Source: JBBQKF01 sp038326615 (GTDB lineage: Bacteria > Bacillota > Clostridia > Saccharofermentanales > UBA5734). Taken from it: 8,062 nt of DNA. The stretch is taken from positions 1 through 8,062 of the forward strand of contig JBBQKF010000112.1 in assembly GCA_038326615.1 (NCBI GenBank). Reading direction: 5' to 3'. The position numbers were made by a program, and so were the translations under genes. How positions within the stretch are numbered: the first letter of the stretch is position 1; each line of letters opens with the position of its first letter. Shown one piece after another: positions 1-6,612 of the stretch. The notes under the pieces were generated by a model. The model ran no database searches. It had not been told where the DNA came from and saw only the letters and a program-made list of their open reading frames with translations.

Positions 1-1
1 A

Positions 2-940
2 AGAATACTGTATAAAATTATAAGAATATTTAAGAATAAATATTTAACAAAAATATATATTGAAACAGAAAGAATACGTTATAATATGCTTGCTAATAAA
101 ATTGATGCTTTTATATTTATTGGAGGTTCAATTTTCATGCAGAATAAACCAATTTTGAATTTATCGGATAAAATAAATAAAGTAATAATAGACTGTTTTA
201 ATAGAAAGCCGATATTTGTTATAGGGGCAAATTTTGGTCCATTCATCGAAAATGAATTCGTTGAATACTATTGGAATTTATTTAATAAATGTGATGATGT
301 TTGTTTTAGAGATAACTATTCTAAAAATCTTTTTAGTAACCTATCCAATGTAAGAAGTTTTCCTGATGTTGTATTTCAATTACGTATCAATCCACAAATA
401 AATAAGAATAGAATTGGTTTTTCGATAATCGATATGTCAACGAGAGAGAATTTTAAGTTATACGAAACATCATATTTATTAAAAATCAATCAATTAATAC
501 AAGTATATTTTGAAAAAGGGTTTGATATTTATTTATTTTCATTTTGTTCCTCTGAAGGTGACGAAAGTGCAATTAAAAATCTTTTATTATTACTCCCGAT
601 AAATTGCAAAGAGGCGATTAATCTGATCTTTTATGATGGTGATATTGATAAATTTCTAAAAATCTATCTTACTATTGATACAATGTTTACAACTAGATTT
701 CATGCCATGATATTAAGTTTAATGGGAGGACAAAAGATCTGTCCATTAGTTTATAGTAATAAAATGATCAATGTAATTAATGATATTCCAATAGATATTA
801 AATACTATAAAATTGAAGAATTTATAAATGAGAAAGCAATGAAAATAATTTCTTCAATTAAATCATATGAAATGCCATTAGGTGAATTATCATTTAAAGC
901 AGAAAAACAATTTGAAAAATTAGACATTATACTTTTATAG
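2..940 (+). CDS. Polysaccharide pyruvyl transferase family protein, 5' partial
   Basis: This is the C-terminal part of a polysaccharide pyruvyl transferase family enzyme (CsaB/WcaK-type). Family members transfer pyruvate from phosphoenolpyruvate to a sugar in a cell-surface glycan, though some relatives have other or unknown roles. The frame is open from base 2 to the TAG at 938-940. The first ATG, at 86, is unlikely to be the start because the glycine motif IGGSIF would then lie only 12 residues in, and the 28 codons before it are readable sequence. The family signature is clear near the C-terminus: TTRFHAMI (coding about 689-712) followed by a PLVYSNK stretch, matching the conserved R-x-H and Y-x-x-K pattern. 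A VIGANFGP segment at about 218-241 fits the end of the first subdomain. About 313 residues are visible, and full-length members usually have 350-400. The family call is firm, but the substrate cannot be read from the sequence. Confidence 0.85.
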   Translation, partial: RILYKIIRIFKNKYLTKIYIETERIRYNMLANKIDAFIFIGGSIFMQNKPILNLSDKINKVIIDCFNRKPIFVIGANFGPFIENEFVEYYWNLFNKCDDVCFRDNYSKNLFSNLSNVRSFPDVVFQLRINPQINKNRIGFSIIDMSTRENFKLYETSYLLKINQLIQVYFEKGFDIYLFSFCSSEGDESAIKNLLLLLPINCKEAINLIFYDGDIDKFLKIYLTIDTMFTTRFHAMILSLMGGQKICPLVYSNKMINVINDIPIDIKYYKIEEFINEKAMKIISSIKSYEMPLGELSFKAEKQFEKLDIILL

Positions 941-976
941 CATAACTCATTAAATTTCAAGAGCATAATTAATTAC

Positions 977-1966
977 ATGTTAAAACCAAGAATCACTATT
1001 ATTGTTCCTGTATATAATGTGGAGCGATATTTGAATAAATGCATCGATAGTATTTTAGGACAAACTTTTACTGATTTTGAATTGCTACTCATTGATGATG
1101 GCAGCACAGACAATTCGGGTGAAATTTGCGATGAATATGCAACAAATGATTGCCGTATTCATCTATTTCACAAAGCAAATGGTGGAGTAAGCTCTGCACG
1201 TAATTTAGGATTAATAAACGCTAAAGGAAAATATATATGGTTAGTTGACTCTGACGATTGGATCGAAATGAATTGTTTAGGATCAATAATTTCAACAATG
1301 GAACAAGAACAATTAGATGCATTACAAATAGGATATTATACTGTTAATGATAAAGTAATATTGCCATGTAATTCGAAATATAGGAAAACTACGGGAGTAC
1401 TTACCTCCCAAGTATATGTAACGCCAGATTTATTTATAGGTGGAGTTTGTGGAACAATATTTAAAAGGGAATTGGCAATTAAAAATTCAATCTTATTTGA
1501 TGAAGAATTAAAGATTGCAGAAGATCAGCTTTTTTTTCTTGCAATATTTAATTATTCTAAAAGAGTTAAAAGACAAAATATTTTGGCCTATTATTATAGA
1601 AGTGTTCCAACTTCGGCTACCAATACAGCCACTGAAGATCAATTATCACAAAGTATTAAAAAGATAGCATCATTCAAGTTCTTTAATAAATATTCAACAT
1701 ATTGCAAATATTTAATGATAATTCAGTTTTTTGATTATCTGAATTTATCTAAAAAGAATATATTTAAGTTACATCGTTTGGTAAGAAAGTATATTATTAA
1801 AAGTAAAACTGAATACATATACTTTGAAAATCGTAGAAAAAATATTCTATGGTGCTATTTATATTTGGGTTTATTGTTTTTAATTATCTATAAAATATTA
1901 AAATTCATAAAAATTAAAATAGACAATGCAAATAAAACAACATCTATCTTAATATCAAAAAATTGA
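977..1966 (+). CDS. Glycosyltransferase family 2, membrane-anchored
   Basis: A GT-A fold inverting glycosyltransferase that would add one sugar from a nucleotide-sugar donor to a lipid-linked glycan intermediate at the cytoplasmic face of the inner membrane. The 329-residue product has all the GT2 landmarks: the N-terminal strand with VPVYNVERYL (residues 10-19), LIDDGSTDNS (38-47), the NGGVSSARNLG segment (68-78), the metal-binding DSDD (91-94) and an ED pair (182-183) in the usual position of the catalytic base. The family domain ends near residue 210. Residues 290-308 are strongly hydrophobic and followed by a lysine-rich tail, which suggests a C-terminal membrane anchor. The ATG at 977 places the first beta strand six residues in, as expected, and no earlier in-frame start is needed. 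The gene follows the pyruvyl transferase-like gene by 36 bases. Donor and acceptor sugars are unknown. Confidence 0.93.
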   Translation: MLKPRITIIVPVYNVERYLNKCIDSILGQTFTDFELLLIDDGSTDNSGEICDEYATNDCRIHLFHKANGGVSSARNLGLINAKGKYIWLVDSDDWIEMNCLGSIISTMEQEQLDALQIGYYTVNDKVILPCNSKYRKTTGVLTSQVYVTPDLFIGGVCGTIFKRELAIKNSILFDEELKIAEDQLFFLAIFNYSKRVKRQNILAYYYRSVPTSATNTATEDQLSQSIKKIASFKFFNKYSTYCKYLMIIQFFDYLNLSKKNIFKLHRLVRKYIIKSKTEYIYFENRRKNILWCYLYLGLLFLIIYKILKFIKIKIDNANKTTSILISKN

Positions 1967-2032
1967 ATTTTATGACCATCCTTAATAGTTTGGCAAACCT
2001 AAAATTGTTTTTGAAATTAAAAATATTAAACT

Positions 2033-3214
2033 ATGCCATTTCTTAATAGAGTACAAAAATTCACTTTATATTTTTTCTTTTTTTCAATTAATTTTGAGAT
2101 GTTGCGGCCTATAGTAGATAACGAAACGTTTTCTGCTTCAAAGGTAACCGCGATTCTTTATTTTTTTATGATAATTCCGCAATACAAAGAATTTTTTAGG
2201 ACAGACAATATTAAAAGATTTTTGATCCCGGTATTTATTTTTGGGGGGTTGCAGACATTAATGAGTATTTTAAATATCAATGAAGTAACTTCAGATTTTG
2301 TTGATACCGCGCTATTGCTCAATATCATTTTCTTTTGGATCGTAGTCAATCATGAACGAAAAGAATACTTGGTTATTGAAAAGGCGATGCTCTTTTTTGC
2401 TTTGGGTACGGTTGCGTTAGCCTTGTTTTATATTTTAGGAATTGGAGTTAAGTATGAAGCGGGAAGATTATCTATGTTTGGCGACGATCAAAACTATATC
2501 GCATTCAGAACCTCAGTTGGCATTATAATTTTAGTATTGGCTGCACTGCAAAACAGATTGAAAATGAATTGGTATCGTTACCTATTGTTGCTCCCTATCC
2601 CTCTGATGCTAAAGTTAATGTCTGAAACAGGATCAAGGGGCGCTTTTCTTACCTTTGCCGTGACATTTTTAGTAGGAATTTTTTTATTTAAAACAAAGGA
2701 TTTGTGGAGGAAAGTTGTTGCAATAATTTTAGGACTTGCGTTTTTTATCATAGCAGGTTTCCAATTATTGCAATCAGAAACTATGCGAAACAGGTTAGAG
2801 AATTCGGCAGAAACTGAGGATACAGGTGGAAGAACTGCAATATGGAACGCCATAATTCCAATTATTAAAGAAAATCTTGTATTTGGAACAGGAAAAACGG
2901 GTTATATCTATAAATCTACAATCATTTACGGCGAGGAGGTGAGTCCTCATAATGTAATATTGGAAATTCTCTGTTATACTGGATTTGTTGGGCTAATAAT
3001 TTATTTTATCTTTTTATATCAAATTGGAATAAATAGTTATGCTATATATAAACAGACAGCTCTTCTATTGCCCATTTTACTTCTAGTCCCTTTGTTGGGT
3101 ATGATTCTATCAATACAATTACTTACTAAAAAATTTGGATGGATCATTTTCAGTTATATTGTAAGCACAGTGGCTTTAAAAAATGATAAGTTGTATTCAA
3201 AAAAAACAGTTTAA
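2033..3214 (+). CDS. O-antigen polymerase/ligase family membrane protein (Wzy/WaaL-type)
   Basis: A 393-residue integral membrane protein with about ten hydrophobic segments (for example around residues 10-22, 63-80, 95-106, 118-137, 160-172, 183-196, 204-219, 227-245, 310-335 and 342-382). Motifs of the O-antigen ligase/polymerase domain are present: TGSRGAF (199-205) at the start of a helix, a long soluble loop with TGGRTAIW (264-271) and a G-x-G turn (285-287), then SPHNVILE (304-311) before the last helices. In the family, the loop arginines and the histidine of the P-H-N motif act on the undecaprenyl-linked glycan in the periplasm. In this setting, among glycosyltransferases, a Wzy polymerase is more likely than a WaaL ligase, but sequence alone does not separate them. 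Base composition in sampled 60-base lines (about 30-45% GC) is higher than in the genes on either side. The gene ends 4 bases before the next start. Confidence 0.88.
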   Translation: MPFLNRVQKFTLYFFFFSINFEMLRPIVDNETFSASKVTAILYFFMIIPQYKEFFRTDNIKRFLIPVFIFGGLQTLMSILNINEVTSDFVDTALLLNIIFFWIVVNHERKEYLVIEKAMLFFALGTVALALFYILGIGVKYEAGRLSMFGDDQNYIAFRTSVGIIILVLAALQNRLKMNWYRYLLLLPIPLMLKLMSETGSRGAFLTFAVTFLVGIFLFKTKDLWRKVVAIILGLAFFIIAGFQLLQSETMRNRLENSAETEDTGGRTAIWNAIIPIIKENLVFGTGKTGYIYKSTIIYGEEVSPHNVILEILCYTGFVGLIIYFIFLYQIGINSYAIYKQTALLLPILLLVPLLGMILSIQLLTKKFGWIIFSYIVSTVALKNDKLYSKKTV

Positions 3215-3218
3215 TAAT

Positions 3219-4328
3219 ATGAATATAGTTCAAGTTATACCTCAGTTACGTGAAGGCGGAGCAGAAAGATTTGTTATTGATCTTTGCAACGCTCTAATTG
3301 AAATTCCAGATTGCCAGGTTACTCTCATTGTGTTTTTCAATTATAATCGAGAACATGTATTAGTAAAGGAATTAAATCCATCAGTTAAAATCATCGAGTT
3401 AAACAAAAAACTTGGATTTGATTTTTCAATACCAAGGAAGCTGGCAGCATTAATTGGAAATCTTAAGCCGAATGTTGTTCATACTCATTTAAATGCGTTC
3501 GAATATATGTTTATTAACATATTTCGGAATACAAATAAAATTAAATTCATTAACACAATACATAATTCTCCAAATCACATTTATCACAATAGAATAGTTA
3601 AACTTATAAATTCAAAATTATTTAGTTATTCTTGTGTAACACCAGTTATTATTTCAAGTGATAGTATACCTGAATTTCAGAAACTTTTCCCCAAAAAAAA
3701 ACCTGTTCTCATTTTCAATGGTAGACCTAAAATAAACCAAAGTAAAAACTTTGAATCTGTTTCTAAAGAAATAATTTCATATAAATTATCTTTAAAAACT
3801 AAGGTGTTTATTAATGTAGCTAGGATTAGTCGTGAAAAAAATCAACTTATGCTGGTTGATGCATTCAATCAATTAATTAGTGAGAAAGAAGATGTAATCT
3901 TGTTAATTATTGGTACTCAGTGGGATAAAGAAATTACAAGACAAATTAAAGATAAAATTAATAGTCGAATCTTTTTATTAGGGTACAAAGAAAATCCTGC
4001 TGACTATTTAAGAGCTTCAGATGCGTTTTGCTTATCCTCCTTACATGAAGGAATGCCAATTTCACTAATTGAAGCTATTCAGCATGGTGTAATCCCAATC
4101 TGTACTCCGGTTGGTGGTGTAAAGGATATAATAAATCCTTCAATTGGCTTCATAAGCAAGGATTTTTCAACATTCGCCTATATCGAATCACTGAAGGCTT
4201 ATCTGTCATTAAAAAAAGAAAAATGTGAAGAAATGAGTTCAAATGGAAAAAACGAATATACCAAGAAATATACAATGGGAATTACAGCCTTAAAATACTT
4301 TGATCTATATATCTCTACTGGTAAATAA
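3219..4328 (+). CDS. Glycosyltransferase family 4 (GT-B, EX7E type)
   Basis: A retaining GT-B glycosyltransferase of 369 residues that would extend the repeat unit in the cytoplasm or at the inner membrane face. The N-terminal acceptor domain opens with MNIVQVIPQL followed by REGGAERFV (11-19), the usual glycine loop, and has VVHTHLNAF at 86-94. The C-terminal donor domain has NVARISREKN (199-208), in which Arg205 and Lys207 match the phosphate-binding pair, and the EX7E motif from Glu277 to Glu285 (HEGMPISLIE), followed by GG at 299-300. The ATG at 3219 is chosen over the in-frame ATG at 3183. The 3183 start would add 12 non-conserved residues and overlap the upstream coding region, whereas 3219 puts the first beta strand at the N-terminus, 4 bases after the TAA at 3212-3214. 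That spacing implies co-transcription and translational coupling with the polymerase gene. The sugar specificity is unknown. Confidence 0.93.
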   Translation: MNIVQVIPQLREGGAERFVIDLCNALIEIPDCQVTLIVFFNYNREHVLVKELNPSVKIIELNKKLGFDFSIPRKLAALIGNLKPNVVHTHLNAFEYMFINIFRNTNKIKFINTIHNSPNHIYHNRIVKLINSKLFSYSCVTPVIISSDSIPEFQKLFPKKKPVLIFNGRPKINQSKNFESVSKEIISYKLSLKTKVFINVARISREKNQLMLVDAFNQLISEKEDVILLIIGTQWDKEITRQIKDKINSRIFLLGYKENPADYLRASDAFCLSSLHEGMPISLIEAIQHGVIPICTPVGGVKDIINPSIGFISKDFSTFAYIESLKAYLSLKKEKCEEMSSNGKNEYTKKYTMGITALKYFDLYISTGK

Positions 4329-4431
4329 TCAAAATCCATTCTTTACAAATCATAATCTAAACTGTATTCCATTTTGACTGACTTATTCTAATTGGGAAGG
4401 CGCAAATTTTGTAACAAATTTAATTCAAACA

Positions 4432-4968
4432 ATGTGGCAAATTTATAGAAAAAGTATGGCCTTATTTAAAGGTACTCTTTTAAAATGTTTTTATTTCAAA
4501 AACTTAAAAATAGCTTTCCCCTTTCTATTTTTTTCAATACGAACTCTTCAACTTAAATCTGGGAGTCATGTGAAAATTGGGATAAGGGCAATTTGTGCGA
4601 ATCAATCAAAAATAATTGTCTATGGCGAATTGCTAATCGGTAAAAATTTTTCTTTAAATAATTATTCACGTGTCGTTGCAATGGAAAGAATTACCATTGG
4701 GAATAATGTGACAATTGCTCAATTTGTTTCAATATTAGATCATGATCATGGGTATGAATTTGAAAATGATAATATGAAATTAAAAGGATATATAACAATG
4801 CCTATTGAAATTGGTAACAACGTTTGGATTGGAGACAAGGTTACAATATTAAAAGGAGTGAAAATTGGGAATAATGTTATTATTGGTGCAAATAGCTTAG
4901 TGAATAAAAATATAGACAGTAATTGCATTGCCGCAGGAGTACCATGTAAAAAAATAAAATTAATATGA
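4432..4968 (+). CDS. Hexapeptide-repeat acyltransferase (WbbJ/LbH family O-acetyltransferase)
   Basis: A 178-residue left-handed beta-helix acyltransferase, of the class that transfers acetyl from acetyl-CoA to a sugar hydroxyl. Residues 1-40 form a hydrophobic, basic lead segment, and the coil region follows. Imperfect hexapeptide turns appear at about 66-72, 86-98 (ITIGNNVTIAQFV) and 126-156 (IEIGNNVWIGDKV, then VKIGNNVIIGANS). The loop DHDHG at 103-107 holds the likely catalytic histidine. The C-terminal AAGVPCK (167-173) is the usual capping motif. The length matches short WbbJ/Maa/NodL-type enzymes, and active forms are normally trimers. The ATG at 4432 is used because it follows an A-rich leader. 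An internal ATG at codon 9 is possible, and either start leaves the domain intact. The stop overlaps the next start as ATGA (4965-4968), so the two are probably translated together and act on the same glycan. A serine or amino-sugar acetyltransferase cannot be excluded. Confidence 0.9.
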   Translation: MWQIYRKSMALFKGTLLKCFYFKNLKIAFPFLFFSIRTLQLKSGSHVKIGIRAICANQSKIIVYGELLIGKNFSLNNYSRVVAMERITIGNNVTIAQFVSILDHDHGYEFENDNMKLKGYITMPIEIGNNVWIGDKVTILKGVKIGNNVIIGANSLVNKNIDSNCIAAGVPCKKIKLI

Positions 4969-6071
4969 ATAAGATTCTCTATATTGCACCCTTTGTAAAA
5001 TCGAGATATAAAGGTGGTATAATGAAAATTGCTGAATTTCTAGGTCTGAAAAATTCAGAAAAACTCTTTAGCGATAAAAATATCCTTGTCGAATTTTTCA
5101 ATTCTCATTTACTAAGTCAAAGTAAAAATTCAGATGCCAAATTTCGTTTAGAGAATTTTAAACAAGCGTTTTCCTTCTATGTTAGATTGAAAAAAAGAAT
5201 GAAAACTGAGGATTATTCGATCATTCATATTAACTCTTCTTATGGTTTACCTCTTTTAAAGGATTTAATAATTGTAAATATTTTAAAGGGAAGAACCAAG
5301 AAACCAATATTATTCCAAATTCATTTTAGTGGAATTGATGAAACATTTTCTCATATAAATATTGTAAAAAAGATACAACTTTATCTTTTATCAAAATCCA
5401 ACGCAATAATTTTATTGTCAAATAGCTTCAGAGATGAGTTGATTTCTATTGGATTTGACAATGAAAAAATTGAAGTACTCTATAACTTTCATCCAATTAT
5501 TGAAAAGAAGGGAATAGTTGAAATAAGAGAAATTAAGAAGTTAAATCTTCTGTTCATGGGAAGTATTGATAACCGAAAAGGAATACTCGACCTTCTTGAA
5601 TCATTAATAAAAATTCCTATTGAATATGAACTAAATGTTGCCGGAAGTTTTTCAACCTCTGAAATTGAGCAAAAGTTTAACGAACATATTAAAAACAATA
5701 AGTTACATGTCAATTTTCTTGGATACGTTTCAGGTGAAATTAAAGATAAATTACTTCAAAAATCACATATTTTAATATTACCTTCATATGCAGAAGGATT
5801 TCCGATGGTTATTCCTGAAGCAATGGCATATGGTTGTGCAATATTGGCGACAAGAATTGCTGGAATTCCTGAAATTGTGATTGAAAATGAAAATGGCCTA
5901 TTATTTGAGCCAGGAGACAAAAATTGTATTCGAAAAGCATTATGCTATTTATTCAACAATCATGAAGTTTTAACAAAGTTTATGTCCAATAGCTTACAAA
6001 ATTCCAAGAAATTTAACTTGCCTACCTATATAGACAATCTTTCTTCAATTTACAACAAATACTTGCAATGA
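4965..6071 (+). CDS. Glycosyltransferase family 4 (GT-B, EX7E type)
   Basis: A second canonical GT4 enzyme, 368 residues long, that would add a further sugar to the repeat unit. The N-terminus MNKILYIAPF followed by a KGGI glycine loop (16-19) marks the acceptor domain, and the INSSYG segment (89-94) fits the end of its core sheet. The donor domain starts at about 193 with NLLFMGSIDNRKG (194-206), where Arg204 and Lys205 fit the diphosphate-binding pair. It carries the EX7E motif Glu277 to Glu285 (AEGFPMVIPEAMAYG) and then AGIPEIV (299-305), which is typical of family members. It starts inside the stop codon of the acetyltransferase gene. Its own TGA (6069-6071) overlaps the first base of a terminator-like hairpin, so it looks like the last gene of this transcript. 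Base composition is as AT-rich as in most upstream genes. Confidence 0.93.
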   Translation: MNKILYIAPFVKSRYKGGIMKIAEFLGLKNSEKLFSDKNILVEFFNSHLLSQSKNSDAKFRLENFKQAFSFYVRLKKRMKTEDYSIIHINSSYGLPLLKDLIIVNILKGRTKKPILFQIHFSGIDETFSHINIVKKIQLYLLSKSNAIILLSNSFRDELISIGFDNEKIEVLYNFHPIIEKKGIVEIREIKKLNLLFMGSIDNRKGILDLLESLIKIPIEYELNVAGSFSTSEIEQKFNEHIKNNKLHVNFLGYVSGEIKDKLLQKSHILILPSYAEGFPMVIPEAMAYGCAILATRIAGIPEIVIENENGLLFEPGDKNCIRKALCYLFNNHEVLTKFMSNSLQNSKKFNLPTYIDNLSSIYNKYLQ

Positions 6072-6098
6072 AAAAACAAATAAAATAATTTGTTTTTT
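6071..6098 (+). terminator. Probable intrinsic terminator after the GT4 gene
   Basis: A perfect 11-bp inverted repeat, AAAAAACAAAT (6071-6081) and ATTTGTTTTTT (6088-6098), encloses a 6-base loop. The right arm supplies six consecutive T residues. It begins on the last base of the TGA stop. The stem holds only one G-C pair, so it is weak as a classical hairpin, but such AT-rich terminators suit an AT-rich genome. Because A runs flank the left arm, it could also work on the opposite strand. It coincides with the end of the tightly packed gene block. Confidence 0.6.
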
Positions 6099-6612
6099 AT
6101 TGTAATTCTAAGTGCATGACAAAAATTTACAGCATTGAATGAATTTATCTATATAACTAAGGAACAGTGGGTTTGCAAGATATATTAATCCGTATTTGAT
6201 TAAAGAATCCACAATCTGAGAAGGTAGACTTAAAAAGCTCCTATAAGGGGCTAAAGTCCAGATTCTCATGCTTAGTTCATTTTTTTTCTGATAACTGACA
6301 ATACTTAATTTTTGAAATTGTTCATGCCACAAAATAATTAATTTTCAGGCATATCCGCCTATACATAACCCACACAAAGGGAGGTGGTTTTAAAGTTTAT
6401 AATCAACTTTGGGCTCTTCTCCGATGCTTTTTGATCTTGAATTGGCGAAGAGAATTTAAGAATATTAACACCTTGTAATCCCAAACATAAGCAATCAATA
6501 CCAATGCAAGAAGCTTATTAATTCTGTTAGTTTCCGTCAAATTGTTTAAGCAGACTTGCCACACCCTAAACCTAAGAGACAAAAAATAGGATTTAATCTT
6601 TATAACTATTCA
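6099..6612. other. Long intergenic region without a convincing gene
   Basis: About 510 bases separate the terminator-like hairpin from the WbuB-like gene, by far the longest gap here. All + strand frames are broken by stops. The only sizeable frame is a 74-codon minus-strand one (6108-6332). It shows no motif I recognise and contains a short hairpin, so I do not call it a gene. The region holds an imperfect 12-bp inverted repeat at 6414-6452, listed separately. A weaker 7-bp stem lies at 6236-6242 and 6246-6252, with a 3-base loop and one G-T pair. I saw no clean Bacteroidota-type promoter (TTG plus TAnnTTTG). The region could be a promoter plus long 5' leader for the next gene, or the remains of a deleted gene or insertion element. 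The sequence does not decide between these. Confidence 0.6.
6414..6452 (+). repeat. Imperfect 12-bp inverted repeat in the intergenic leader
   Basis: CTCTTCTCCGAT (6414-6425) can pair with ATTGGCGAAGAG (6441-6452). The stem has one internal T-C mismatch and one G-T wobble, and the loop is 15 bases. It contains more G-C pairs than the surrounding sequence would lead one to expect. There is no T run after it, so it is not a standard terminator. It lies about 160 bases before the start of the WbuB-like gene, and a leader RNA structure is one possibility. Its function is unknown. Confidence 0.45.

Noticed and set aside
1967..2032. A TAGTTTG sequence before the polymerase gene that resembles the Bacteroidota -7 promoter element
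   Set aside because: The spacing inside the element is one base short of TAnnTTTG, and no convincing upstream TTG box was identified.
2578..2853. A minus-strand open frame of 91 codons inside the polymerase gene
   Set aside because: It is the shadow of a strongly supported membrane-protein gene on the + strand. The same applies to the minus-strand frames at 2158-2349, 4746-4928, 5489-5713 and 7008-7268 and to the + frame at 7556-7747.
3183..3218. An upstream ATG at 3183 for the first GT4 gene
   Set aside because: It would overlap the end of the polymerase gene in another frame and add 12 residues not typical of the family.
6236..6252. A short hairpin with a 7-bp stem and a 3-base loop that could be a minus-strand terminator because T residues follow it on that strand
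   Set aside because: Read on the minus strand, the stem contains a C-A mismatch, and no minus-strand gene is supported upstream of it.
6108..6332. A 74-codon minus-strand open frame in the long gap
   Set aside because: No recognisable motif or family resemblance was found. It is the only minus-strand candidate among + strand genes, and its 3' end points into the terminator-like hairpin. A decayed gene remains possible, but nothing supports calling one.
6556..6612. A TTG start at 6556 adding 19 residues to the WbuB-like protein
   Set aside because: The extension is basic and unlike the family N-terminus, whereas the ATG at 6613 places the conserved first strand exactly at the start.
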